In this document: one piece after another, positions 36,895 through 49,238 of the stretch
Numbering within the stretch: position 1 is the stretch's first letter
How the letters are laid out: each line of letters starts with the position of its first letter
Assembly: GCA_008711295.1 (NCBI GenBank)
Contig: VUYV01000293.1
Location: 422,657-486,656 of the forward strand
Source: Anarhynchus alexandrinus
Taxonomy: Eukaryota > Chordata > Aves > Charadriiformes > Charadriidae
Length of the DNA: 64,000 nt
Direction: 5' to 3'
The notes under the pieces: model-generated
The model's input: only the letters and a program-made list of their open reading frames with translations
Told to the model about the DNA's origin: nothing
Database searches by the model: none
Translations under genes and position numbers: made by a program

Positions 36895-37715
36895 AGTCCG
36901 TACAACACTGACTGACCGGATAACAAAATATCAGATGAAACACAATATAGACAAACACAAAGTGATGCATGCAGGTTAAAACAATCCCAGCTTTAAATAT
37001 ACAGTGCTGTGATATGACCTGCTGGGAAATGAAACCTTGGGGTTATAACAGGCCATTCTATGAAAACGTTAGGCAACGGCTCAGAAGCAGCCGAAAAGGG
37101 AAATGGGATGCCAGGCATTATTAGGAAAGGAATAGAAAGCAAACTGCAGCGTGCCATTGTGCATTCACACCTTGAGGACCATGTGCTATTCGAGAAAACT
37201 AGAAAAATTTGGAGAAAAGCAAGGATAATTCAAAGTAGGGAAAGAACTCCATGCAAAGAGCAACTGAAATGTAGGTCTTTTCAGTACTGGAGACAGCTAA
37301 GGGGAGGGATGGGAATAGCATTGGTATGGTGAAAAAATAGTTTGTTCACTGTCTCTTACAGTAAAATCAGTGGTTGACAGGGTCAAAAAATCAAAAATAG
37401 GTACTTTTTCATATACCATGTGCATAAGCTCTGGAGCTCCTCCCTGTAGAACATCTGCAGAGCCTAAACGTCAGATTTTTCTTCCGTTAACTAGTTATGA
37501 AATACTACTAAATGCACAGACACCACCTCTGCCTTGGTGAGCCTCTGAAACATGATTAGAGATTCAGAAAGAGCGTTTTGAGAAGCTTTGACTCAAATTA
37601 CTCCTCTAATTCTGCTCACTTGCTTTCACTAAAGATTCAGATTCAGTATTGACCACTGTTGTTGACAATATATTGGACTAAATGGCCAGTTTCCTCTGAT
37701 CTGATCTATCTGCTT
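36895..37715 (+). mobile_element. ancient CR1/L3-type LINE, 3' part with end preserved
   Basis: This copy lacks the bird ATTCTATG tail and is far more decayed. It follows the order of old amniote CR1/L3 elements. First is the AAATATCAGATG...AAGTGATGCATGCAGG...AATCCCAG block. Next come GGCATTATTAGGAAAGGAATAGA (frame IRKGIE) and CATTCACACCTTGAGGACCA (worn HLEYC). Then there is TGGTATGGTGAAAAAATAG, CACTGTCTCTTACAGTA, TACTTTTTCATATACCATG and AAGCTCTGGAGCTCCTCCCT. The 3' end is TATTGACCACTGTTG...ATATTGGACTAAATGGCCAG...TCTGATCTGATCTATCTGC. Every coding segment is interrupted. The 90-codon open frame at 37060-37332 lies wholly within this relic and is not a host gene. The 5' limit is uncertain. Confidence 0.82.
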
Positions 37716-39931
37716 TGTGTTATTTTGGAGTGAAATAAATAATGATGCATTCACTTTTCATTCAACTCAGAAATTTCAAAGGTACCCCATAAAACTAGCT
37801 TTTGTGTAAAATGTCGCATGCAGTTCAGGCAGAAACATGTAAATTCATATTTATATGAGGTGAAATACTATTAGCTGTCTAATTACATTTGTTGCAAGAG
37901 TTTCGGCGTTCCTAGTATAAGCTTGTGGAAGCTGAAAATAAAAATTGTGGCCTAATGTAACTATGTACTTATGGAGTCTCTGATTGAAAAGACAAGCCTT
38001 TTAAAGCCAGGTAAGGGAGAAAATAAATTTAGCGGTGCAGTTTTACTTCAACCGGTCCATCTCCCTGATGACACGTCATTACAGTTTCTGTAAAATGAGG
38101 AACGCAGGGTGACACGAAGCTGCAGGAGAAGAAACACTATCAGATACAAGCACTGAGTTTTCTTATTGCAAAAGGCAAAGTGTCTTAAGGTAGTCATAAA
38201 AAACCTTGATTTTTTAGCTTGTTTCTCAAGACCACATCGTCACTTTAAAGATGCAGAATGGTTTGTAGGTTAATTCTGACTCCACAGGGAAAGCATATAC
38301 TGCCACAACCTTTACATTCCAAAGATTAAGGATATACTAGGGAATGAAAGGACAATGCAGGGTTATGGCAAAGCCTTTGATGGATAAATTTGGTCTGTCT
38401 TAAGCAATCTTTCCATTTTGGCTCTTTCTCTATTTTAGGCAAATGCAGGGTATGCAAGAGAAAGATCAGAGTTATGAGACTAGATATGATATAATTGTTT
38501 AAATCATTCCAATTTCTCACTTGAGGTGCTGAATTGGACACAGTGTTCTGTATTTCTGTGTGACAGATGGAATTCTGGTGCTCAGTCTGGAAAATATCAC
38601 AGCCTATCTGGGACCACGTTGTCCCAAGAAACCTTTCACCTTTTGCAAAGGCCGTGAGGGTACAGTTCAACCGCTGAGCCGCTGCTTCTCCATTTCCTTT
38701 CACGTATTCGCAGCACATTATTAACCTTTGCACTGCTTCTCTATTGCTTGCTCAGCTTCCAAATTCTGAAGAGGATGCTGCATACGAAATATCCTTAGAC
38801 CTTTGGTAAACCCTTCCAGGTTGACACTACGAATCCAGACGAAGGGGGCTTTTCGCACTTCTGTGTATCTGGCTACAAAATACAAACTTGCCCTTCAACA
38901 ACTCATTCAGCCAGCTGGAATTCTATGTAGGACGTGACTGAGCATACAGAACCCTTGTTGAGATTAGCCACCACTGAACGTGTGTGCAACAACGTTGTAG
39001 GAGGTATACTACCCCGGTTTGACCTATGAGTCATGCTTGAAGAAGCTCCTCTTCTGTATCATGAAGCCCTTTATGATTTTTTCCAAAGGAGACAGAATTG
39101 TAAAATCCCATTAAACCCAGCACTCATGCTGCTTCCTTGCAGGAAAAGTAATGGGCAAAACACAGGTAAAGTCCAGACCTTAGCCAAATCATAACTTTCA
39201 GCATTTCAGAAACATAAAATGAGGTGTCTGATAGCCTAACCACAACACAGGGTACTTGGCTGAACACCTATCACTGGGTTTCTAACGCAGATAGAGAAAG
39301 TTTATCTCTTTTGCCTTTCTAGACAATTAGCTAGACACCTATTCTTTGATGGCCACAGGATCTTCATTAATGCTGTAGCAAAAGTCTCTGGCACAGGCCT
39401 TCTGACCGGCATGTGCGAGTCAAGATATCATTACAATACACAATCCAACTTTCAAATGAAGTAAGAATAAAGGAGTTCTACTTCACTGTAAGAATGAAGA
39501 CTGGTTTTTAAGTGAAAAACCTAACTTCATCACATCTATTACTCATAGCTTCAAAGAAAGAAGCACGTTGTACTATTCATAGAGCATAGGCAGTGAAGTA
39601 TAAAACTACAGTACCATCCAGCAACTTACCATGTAACATTTTATGATCCAAGACATTCAGTTCAATTGCCTTTCAGCAGTATGAATCACTTAAAAAATCT
39701 TATCTGTACTATGACAAGTTTTTGACGTTGTTGTAATATACATAGATCCTCCCATAATATTACGGATTTTCAGAAGGAAATTATTATGGTTAAATGTAAG
39801 GAAGGACATTATTAACTTTGTGCTTCATGAGTGTATGCATTTTTCATAGTCTCACATCCTCACTGCTCTCTGAGCCGTGATACATCCGGCAAATTCATCA
39901 ACACAGAAGCTGTTGCTGCTATGCCACACAC
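37716..39931. other. unique non-coding sequence
   Basis: No gene was recognised. A 135-codon minus-strand frame at 38326-38733 has no recognisable family. Part of it (38505-38550) resembles a worn CR1-type block. Confidence 0.45.
38505..38550 (-). mobile_element. possible ancient CR1/L3 scrap
   Basis: The plus strand reads TCCAATTTCTCACTTGAGGT, then GCTGAATTGGACACAGTGTT. This parallels the reverse of the CR1 block encoding the segment after LEYC, where CCAGAATTGGACACAGTATTCC is common. Neighbouring sequence adds little support. Confidence 0.3.
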
Positions 39932-39966
39932 TTTTTACTACATTCTTACTACATTTTTACTACATC
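39932..39966. repeat. three-copy tandem repeat TTTTTACTACAT
   Basis: Three adjacent copies of an 11-12 base unit (TTTTTACTACAT, TCTTACTACAT, TTTTTACTACAT). Confidence 0.85.
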
Positions 39967-42900
39967 ATATAATCTTTTAAGAAATATAAACTCAAAAGTA
40001 AGGCACTTATGAAAGAAACTAAATAGTTTTTTTTACAGGAATTACTTTTCTTCACTAAATGAATATATTTAGTGACATTTCAGCTTCTTTTAATATCGGT
40101 GCTCTTTCCCAAGAAGTTCATCTTCACAACATTAATATCAATATAGAGTAGTTCTGCAATGTATACATTATATGACATAGTTATATTATACCATTAACAT
40201 TTTATACCATCTCTCTGCCAATGGAAAATATTGATTTTTTTTTTTTTTGGTTGCTGTGCTCTCTGTCCCAGAACTCTTGGAAGCTCTTGTGAGCATCTTA
40301 GAACCTATGGCTTGCTCCGCCATATGCTTCATTACTTTCAGGAGTTATTTGCAGAAAGTCTTCGAGAGTGTCACACATTGAAAGTTAGACAGTAAATTCT
40401 CACTGAGTTCTTTGTGAGTTTTCAACCCAGGAAAGCAACAACATAATGGAAATAATATGAAACACACACAAGGCTCCACAGCCTGTTTGCCCCGTCCATA
40501 CTGGGACCTTTTCAGCACTCGGAAACAGTTGTGCAAAGCAAAGAACACGCTGCTACATCTATGGGGCTGTTAGATCTGCTTTGGTTACAAGTTTGTCGGA
40601 AAGGATATAGAGGTCTGATTCCCTGTAGTTTGAAAGCGTTATGGCATTTTCAGAAAAGGATATGATCATCACACCACAGCACAACTCTTGTATGCCAGCT
40701 TTGGTTATCACCCTTTATTATTAACCATTTGGAATAGTTTCTGCCTCAGACAATGCAATACACCTTGATCACGCAAAACCAGTCCTACAATGTGTGCACA
40801 CCTGCAATGATACCTTTACTAAACACAGGGAAAATTACCAAAAATTAATTTCTGTTGGAGTCCAGTGTACAATACTCTGAGTGTTAGCATAGAAAAACCT
40901 TGTACAGTCATATGTGTGTATTGTTTATACACATAAAATGTTTTATCTGTGCCTTTGAGCAACATATCACAAGGCTCTCTTCTCCCCTCTACTTCTAGCA
41001 GCCACTTATGGCAAGACCATTGAAATCCACCATATCTGATCCTCATTTTCAACGTCACAGAAAGAGGACAATGACATGCAGTAAAAGATGGTGTACTGTG
41101 CTCTTCAGGGCCATGGGAGAATGACAGACTGCCACTTGCAGGAAAAGAGCTGTACTATTAACAGGGAATATATGGTTTGTTTGAGTAATGCTTCAGGAGC
41201 CACTGTCTGAATGATTTTATAATAGGTACTCTTGAAAAAAAATATGATGAACTATTAGACATGTATCCTTATGCCAGGTTTTTCAGGTATATTATAATGA
41301 TTTACTCTCACACAGCTTCGGATGCAATGTAAAATTAACTCTGTTAATGTTTAGATGGACAATCCGCATGATGTCCTTGACAAATGAACCATCAGGCAGG
41401 CACATGGAAGATGTAAATGCATCAAACAATTCCAAAAAGCCTTTGTTGCTTCCATTTATATAAAAGAACTGAAAGAAACATCCTTCTCTGTGTTAGCACG
41501 CTTATTTTTTCCAGTTCAACATAATGGCGTATTCAGTCCATTACATGATTGCATATCTAGACAATTCTACAAATGCATACTATTTATAAGATAGAATATA
41601 ATAGCTATCTGTTCCACCATAAGACTTATTTTATAGTTCTTTCACCTTGACATATTAGGCTATTCTTTCATTTTGTGCAGACTACAACACTGCTAATGAC
41701 AGCATGATTTTCATAATGCTAATATAAAAATATGTGCTGTACAGTGACTTTGGCCTGTTTCCTCTCTCTCTCTCAGGACAACTTCACAGGCATATATGGA
41801 GACATCCACAAATAGCAGATTTTTAATATGCTAGCTGTTTAATTCCTGTCCTTCAAAACCAAGGAATTGCCACGTTCTCAAAAAGATATTGGAAATACCC
41901 AGAAGGTACTGAAAAGTGAAGTCTTGTAGAGGTAACTAAATATGTGTTTACCTGGAGACCACTTGGTGTCTATCCAGCATGGCTTCAAGAGGTGATAGCA
42001 GATGAAAAAATGCCTGTTGCTTTAGGGAAAATTTGTGTAGAATGGGGCCAAGGATATAATGGAGTGGGATATATTTTGCACTAAGCTTGGGATGACTATA
42101 GTCAGGTTGGTGCAATAAAAAAAAATTTAAAAAAAAACAACCAAAACCAACAACAGCTTAAATTCAGAAACAACACAGATTCAATCACAAACACATCAGC
42201 TGAGGCAGTACGTCCCATGACTAAGAAGATCCCACTCAGCTGTCTGTGTTTCCAGTATGGGTATTCTAACGTTGCACTATGTCTTTTGGGTTAAACCCGG
42301 GGCTCTTCAGCCTCCATAGGCTCAGGAGCAGGAAAAAAATACGCCATATCGGTTGAGCTCCTCCTTGGGAAACTGAGAAAAAATTTCCACCCTCTTTCAT
42401 TACGATGTGCTCCCACTGACACATTGAGGACAGGGCTTTAGGTAGCAGCTCAGAACTGTTGTTAACAAAATTTCAAATGTGTAGCTCGTTACAGCAACTA
42501 AACTAAAACATTCCATTTCATATAGAAGAGAAAATATAGCTATGGAAACGTGTTCTTTTAAAACAATTTGGTTCTGAGCTGAGACTTTATCTGGCAAGTT
42601 TTAGCCTAAAGCTCATTTTTACAGTGTGGTTATAAACCCTTGGAAATGGAAATGCTGACATATCCTTGGCTATAACAGCTCTAACAGGAGCTTCTACAAT
42701 AGCCTGTAAAACCAACTATTCTAACTAAAGTCCCTATTTATTTCTTTATGCTATAAGCTATGACCGCTGTTTATCTGAAGTATACTATACTGACAAGGTA
42801 AAGCAGGTGGTCTTCAAAGCATTATTCACAACATGGTATTTATACAATCGGCATGTTAAGTACTCTTAATATTTCGGTCTATTTAAGACTGTCTTTAAAC

Positions 42901-44049
42901 ATTGATGTGTCTGTTCCTCCTCCTAATAAAACTTTTTCATGAAGCCCATTGAATTTTTATGTTATTATTTTATCAGACGGCACTGAGCCTGTAAGCCTAT
43001 AAAAGCACGTGTAAAGATTAGGAAGATCCAGTGCTGACCACGCACACACACATTGATAACGCTAACTTTATGTAAACAGTCATCTTTCAAGTACTTTCAT
43101 TATTCACAGGTTTTTCACCATTCAAATACACTTGAGTACTTTGGTGGATTGTATCTTCTGAGGGTGGTAAAAAATAAGGCAGAAAAGAGATGAAGGACAG
43201 GGGTTTAATGGATATATCTACTCCATGTGAGGGACAAAGACATACCGATAGTTTCACTAAGGTTTTGGGTTTAACTGTAAAAATACAGAAGATAGGGCAT
43301 ATCATAGAAACAATCCTATCTGACTGAAATCATAAAAACATCCATAGGTATAAAACCTTCCTTCTTTTCACTAACTGTATCAAATTCAAGACAAAATTAG
43401 ACTTGGAATATCTATATTTATCTTCTTTTTAGTGAAGAACATGCAAGAAAATTAAGATTCATCTGATTACACATCAGAATCTATACTTAAACACAAAATG
43501 ATAACTAGGTAACTGTTTTAATCTCAGTATCTCCATATGCATGTCTGCATGACATACCATGGAATGAATGTCTGTCCATATGAATTCTGTCCTGAATCAA
43601 GGACAGAAATAAAAATTTACCGAATCAATTTGTATATATTGATATACAGAGAGAGCGAGCTTATACCAAATGCGCGTGATGAAAATATCATCAAGATTGT
43701 TATACATGTTTTCCAGTTTTAGGATTCCAATGCTATATTTGGTTTGAAACCCCTGCCTATGATGTCAAAGACAATTTTTTTAATGATTTTCAAGTTATTT
43801 TGGTTAATTATTTTAATTTCAACACTAAGATAAGACCTTCCTATTTGGAGAGAATAAAAACACAGAATCTATTCCATCACCTCCATTTGTCTGAAGTAGA
43901 CAGGGATGGAAAAGAGCCCAGTATAGGAAATGATTGATAGGTAAGTCAGCTGTGATTCAACCATACAATCTATAAATATTTCAATTAGAGCTTTCCCCAA
44001 GAGCTGAACCAAAATGAAGAACTGGGACTAGATATATCTTCTCTACAGA
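39967..44049. other. unique AT-rich non-coding sequence
   Basis: No gene or confident transposon was recognised. There is an A-rich tract at 42116-42155. Around 41980 the words CCAGCATGGCTTCAAGAGG recall a CR1 reverse transcriptase block, but the flanks do not support a call. Confidence 0.45.
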
Positions 44050-44370
44050 GCACACAGAGCGTGTTGAGAGAGCATAAAAATGTGCCACAAATCGGTACCC
44101 AGACCAGTCTCGAGGAAGGCACCGTGCGTCCTGGGATTAGCACGGCTGCCCCCGCGCAGCATCCCCCTTCAGCCTTTTGGCAAAGCAAGCAGGGTCCTGC
44201 AGCCTGCCAAACCGGCATCGCTGGGGCCACTCGCTGCTGGAACCAGAACGATCTCGTTCAGAACAGCAATTCAGGTCACGCAGCGCAGAACTCCACCGTA
44301 CCACGTAGCGGTCCCCGTGCCTGAGCAGGCCCGGCTGGGTTTAAATGCACTCTGCTCTCCGAACGGCAAA
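44050..44370. other. short GC- and CpG-rich patch
   Basis: About 20 CpG fall within some 320 bases, in strong contrast to AT-rich DNA on both sides. Overlapping open frames exist on both strands (87 and 110 codons forward, 81 reverse), as expected where GC content removes stop codons. No protein family is visible, and no promoter elements can be assigned. It may be a small CpG island or a remnant of a GC-rich insert. Confidence 0.55.
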
Positions 44371-45146
44371 AAAAATCTGCTGTTTTCATCTGGTCTGTCT
44401 TCTGTGTCTTGATTTTTAAGTAGTTTTAAATGGCGGTAAAGAATGTTTCATCAAATGCAAAAGTAAAAATTAATTAAAAGCAAAATCAAGTCCTTGGCTT
44501 TCTACTTGAATTACCAATTACTACTACCTTCCCAAGTTATTAATAAACATCAAAAGGTAAATCTATGAACACACACAGATAATCACACAAGCTTATTAAA
44601 TCAATGCAATTTTTGAAAAAGCACAATCAATTTTAGGTCACTTTTGACAGCAATTCTCTAAGTAATGTTAAATAAGAGTGGCTTCAGAATGGAATTCAAG
44701 TGGACGGTCCATGTATTCTGTAACTTTTGAACAGTTGCAGGCTTCTAGAATTTCTTCCCGTGTTCCACTGTGAATATGTTCTATGTCTTTCACACTAATA
44801 CTTCACACAGTCCAAACTTTGAAAAATGAGTACTGGTATTATTTTTGCTTCACTTTTAACACTTCAAATTTCAGAAAAATGTCAAATGTCATTTAGAGTG
44901 TAAAAATAAATCCCAAATAGAGGTGTAATTATCGTAGTTGCATGATTCATCTTAATGGAGTGAGAATTTCACTTCATGTTTCGTTAAAAGTTACGAGTTA
45001 GCATTCTCAAAATCACTGATAGGCTTTGAAATGCTGACCTATTCATTATCAGTATTTCTGAAGAATCTGAAGTATGTTAATACGCACTTTAAGAACAAAA
45101 TTATTAATATAATGTTGTTTGCATTAATTCTTTTCATTACCAGTCC

Positions 45147-45206
45147 AGTTCTATACGTATAAATATAGTTCTATATGTATACATACAGTTCTATATGTAT
45201 ACATAT
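45147..45206. repeat. three 20-bp tandem units (AGTTCTATATGTATACATA)
   Basis: The units start at 45147, 45167 and 45187 with an exact 20-base period and few mismatches. The array passes into a TATATG-rich palindromic stretch up to about 45230. Confidence 0.9.
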
Positions 45207-46158
45207 AAAACATATCACATATGTATATATACTAAAACTCCAATATTTAAAAATTTTCAAAACTTTAGGAGCTCATCAAAAGAAATGGGAAATTATGTTT
45301 CTTCTGGGAAATTCAAACAAGGTTTTGCATCGAATTAAATGGAAAGTTTTAACCACTTACTCAAAAGTACGCTTAGCAGGGCTGTGCTCAAAGAGGATGA
45401 GAAATTGTTTTGAAGTTTTAAATTAAATACCTGACAAAGCCAACTACTGAAAAATATAGTTCAAAACCAGCTGTGCACGGTAGTCTCTGCATTTACTTCA
45501 CAAAAGTGAAATGCATATCATAACTGAGTAATGCAAATGTATTTTGTCATTTGAAGATCTGGGAGAATATCCTCAGCTTGTATAAATCAGTCTGGTTCCA
45601 TTGCTGTCATAGAACTCATGCTGATTTACACTATCTAATATTCTGGCACAGAACATTTTGCAGCTATGGAAATTGACAACGGTTTTGTACAAGTGTTGGA
45701 AAAAGGAAATATTGTCTCATTGAAAGAAAAATTCCTTATACCCGCCCCAGCCAAGATTTCATATGACAGCCAAAACCAAGCCTCAGAAAGCTCAGTGAAT
45801 TTATGCTCTCATGAGACAGAAACCCTCTCATTTTAACCTTACAAGATGCAGTACATAAATATCTTTACTTTCGGCAAATTCTGCTTAGATCTCAAATACG
45901 CAAGCATTTGCAGCTTTATGTATAACTATATTCAAACTTACACATATAGTTTTCTCTCATTTTGTCATCTTATTTTTCTGCGTATATGCAAAATACAAGA
46001 ATTTTTTCTAGGTGTATATTTTTAGGAATGAAGACAGAGATCCCAAAAGTGCTCTCTAGTCATCTGCATCCAGTACGTGCTGTATCAGGATTGCCTCTGC
46101 TGATGGGATCTCCAACAGGGATGTGTCAGGTGAAGGATAATGAAGGCTTAGCTGTAAT

Positions 46159-46203
46159 ACTTACTTAAAACCTATTACTTAACTTACTTAACTTACTTAA
46201 AAC
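46159..46203. repeat. (ACTTACTTAA)n tandem repeat
   Basis: About four copies of ACTTACTTAA or shorter variants. Confidence 0.85.
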
Positions 46204-46469
46204 AGATGATTGATACCAAAATTGAGTGCCCTGGAGCTAGAAGAAACAGCATTTCCTACCTTATAAAAAAACCCAGAAGTTCTTGAAATAGCATAAAATA
46301 AGAAACCTAAGAAAGGCAAGGTTAAAAAAAAAAAAAACAAACATATGTGGGAACTGAGGGGGTATGCACAGTTAGAGAGAAATAGAGGTAAGTTGATGTG
46401 AAAGAGAGACAGGACAAGTGCACTGTAGCGTAAGAGCTTATTTGAAGATCACTTCATGCCAGACAGGAC

Positions 46470-46820
46470 AAGCTATGTAGTGGCCTTCCAGTACCTAAAG
46501 GGGGCCTACAGGAAAGCTGGGGAGGGACTCTTTATCTGGGGGGTGTAGTGATAGGATGAGGGGTAACGGTTTTGAACTGAAAGAGGGGAGATTTAGATTA
46601 GATATTAGGAAGAAATTCTTTACTGTGAGGGTGGTGAGGCACTGGCCCAGGTTCCCCAGAGAAGCTGTGGCTGCCCCATCCCTGGAGGTGTTCAAGGCCA
46701 GGCTGGATGGGGCTTTGAGCAACCTGGTCTAGTGGGAGGTGTCCCTGCCCGTGGCAGTGGGGTTGGAACTCGATGATCTTCACGGTCCCTTCCAACCTAA
46801 ACCATTCCGTGATTCTATGA
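46470..46820 (+). mobile_element. CR1 LINE 3' end, 5'-truncated (about 350 bp)
   Basis: Homology begins at the block encoding [11 protein letters not shown] (GTGGCCTTCCAGTACCTAAA). It runs through the end of ORF2 and the 3'UTR and ends with CCGTGATTCTATGA. It belongs to the same subfamily as the 49.2-kb copy but has more substitutions, which break the open frame around 46540-46560. Confidence 0.95.
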
Positions 46821-47859
46821 TCAGGACACAAAGCATGAGCTGTAGAAGAAATCCTGAATCACCCCCGAGACCTGTCCCCAAAAGACCAAATGGGAAGAGG
46901 AAACACAAGGAAAGAAAGATTTTCCATGATTCTCAGTTTCAGTCTAGGTTTATGTCTGTATCAGTTGATGATTTACCCCACACTCATTCCTACTGAATTC
47001 AACAGTACGCCATGGAGAGGGGGATGCTGCTATTCAAAGCCAGTCTGTTGAATCACTCTGTTCATCTTACATTGGAGGTTATTTCTTTTGACCATCATCA
47101 AAGTACTTAAAAATTTATTTTCTCCTCCTCAAAATTAAGTTAACAGAAAGAGAATGGCTGAGCAGAGCCCTGTGTGTCACATAAGAGAAACTCAGGTTGT
47201 GGCAGAAAACCAAAAAACTAGATGTTTGGCTCTAAAATGCCCAACACATCAGGGCAAGCGAAACTGGTCACTGCAGACAGGACACACAATGTGTTCCCTG
47301 ACAGGTAGAAATTGGTTTTGTTTATCTCCTGCTGCCCAGAGCTTTCTGACATAAAGATCTCAAAATGTGAACCACATACTTGAGTTTTCAAAAACGTACT
47401 CAAACATCACATTTAAACTGGACATGCCAAATTCATCACAAGTGTAATCAATAAGAATGAAGTACTGTCACAGCCAAGTCAGCGTAACTCCTATGGCAGA
47501 GGGCTCTGAGGATGGGGATGATGGTAAATTTCTGTCCAGTCATATTACTTAAGGACAGGAACACCATAATGCAGATTGTTTTGCCACCCAGGTGAGATTT
47601 CCAGAGGGGAAACCTGGCTGAATCACGAATAACGAGGTTCATACAAGGAAGCATATTTGCCACACTCCATATAACCTCAGCTCTTTCCTATTTTTTTACA
47701 GCGATGACACATGATCCACAGCCGTCAGCTAAAATGCGCTGAGGTTCCTTTCTTGAAGGGCCCAAGTGTAATGGGACTGGTGAAAGTTAGGCAGAGACAT
47801 GGAAGGCAAGATGGAAGAGGAAGCAGGCACCCTATCCTTTATTTTATTGTCAAATCTTT
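46821..47859. other. unique non-coding sequence
   Basis: Nothing recognised. Frames of 60-85 codons have no motifs. Confidence 0.45.
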
Positions 47860-48140
47860 TGCCCCGTATCCCAGCAGCGGAGCCGCTGGCATTGGCTCTG
47901 TGGGACACAGGGCAAGCTTCCAGCAGCTTCTCGCAGAAGCCACCCCTGCAGCCCCCACTGCCAAAACCCTGCCGCACAAACCCGATACAGGGTTTCAGAC
48001 TGAAATACAGGAAATCCTGTGTTATACAGTACATCCAGAAAACATATTAAGAACAACACAGGCACCGGGTGCTGCATCGACGGGTCACGATGTTTAAATC
48101 CTATTTTTGCGATTGCCCACCTGGGATGTGATACGCACAT
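47860..48140. other. second GC/CpG-rich patch
   Basis: CpG and GC are enriched compared with the flanks (AGCGGAGCCGCTGG near 47877 and CATCGACGGGTCACGATG near 48074). Long overlapping frames on both strands (128 codons forward, 101 and 96 reverse) follow from the composition. No protein family was recognised, and there is no obvious sequence match to the 44-kb patch. Confidence 0.5.
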
Positions 48141-49238
48141 GACAGTAACACGTCTGCCAATCTCAGTGTTGCTAAACTTTGTAAGTACCTTTGGTCACTG
48201 CAACACGGTGAACAACTTCTCTTTCATTTAGCTGTGAATATGACAATCCGAGTAGCTAATCAGAGAAATCACGATTCCAGATTGGCTTAATGAATGATAA
48301 CGGGTGACATCCACTTAAGGAAAGACTGGATGATTTAAAAAAATTTCTATTAGCTTAGGATCTGGCACTCTGATAAAATTAATCCACAATCACTCAGCGA
48401 ATTAGTCTTGCAAGGGATATTTTACTTTCTGGGTTGTCAGAAATGAGCGTGCCTGAAGGATCGGTAACAGTAGGTGGAACGGGTTAGTGTCCCTCCGAGG
48501 ACCGCACATGGTACTCTAAGATGGCTTCCGAAGGCCACTGAACTCTTCACTTTACCTGACATCTGTGATCACAGGAGAAACCCAAGATTATCCCTTGGAT
48601 ATTATTACAGATTAAAAAAAATGACTATGTTATTTCTTTAATGCAGCCTTTCAGTTGAGGTTTAGCTTTTTAATTGAAAAAAAAAAAATCACTGTATAAG
48701 GCTTGTAAAGTAGTTTAAATGCAACTAATCCAAAAACAGTTAACTGGAATGGGAATTTGGGATCGGGGTTTGCTGTTTCACTCAAAACAGCATAAATTAA
48801 AGGTTAACATCAAGTCTTTGTTTCTGTTTAATGCATACACATGCAATATTGCCCAATCAAGTAAGCCGGACCAGTACTCTCACAGAAATTTGTAGACAGA
48901 TACTTCTGACAGTATTTCTGTGCGTAATTACTATGCTCAGAGTAAAAGGGTGGAGTAAGTTTTGTTATGAGTTATTATATTGGCAGTACAAATGGTTTTT
49001 ACCTGTATCTTTGCAGATGACTAGGATTTTTCCAAGAAACTAAATTCTGTCTGTAATTATTGAGATTTGCAGAAAACACAAAAAATATTTGTGAATAGTA
49101 AGACATTGTTCTGTCATTATCACTGTGACTTTACATTCTTTATTCAGGAAAATTGTAGGCTTAGTGGTTTTGTCAGCCCGTAAATAATTTCCATGACTCA
49201 AGGAAAGAAATGTAACGTCATAATTGAGAGAACAAGAA
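48141..49238. other. unique non-coding sequence
   Basis: Nothing recognised apart from a 12-base A run at about 48679. Confidence 0.5.

Larger units (their letters stand above)
44371..46469. other. AT-rich non-coding sequence with small tandem repeats
   Basis: No gene was recognised. Tandem repeats at 45147-45206 and 46159-46203 are listed separately, and an A run sits at about 46324-46337. Confidence 0.5.

Noticed and set aside
37060..37332. 90-codon forward frame as a gene
   Set aside because: It falls inside the ancient CR1/L3 relic; the IRKGIE and HLED segments are worn transposon blocks.
38326..38733. 135-codon minus-strand open frame as a gene
   Set aside because: No protein family, domain or splice context was visible. 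Part of it may be a CR1 scrap, and frames of this size occur by chance in 64 kb.
41970..42010. CCAGCATGGCTTCAAGAGG as a CR1 reverse transcriptase piece
   Set aside because: One matching word is not supported by the sequence on either side.
47711..48097. 128-codon forward frame as a gene
   Set aside because: It lies over a GC-rich patch with equally long frames on the other strand. No family features were seen, so composition explains it.
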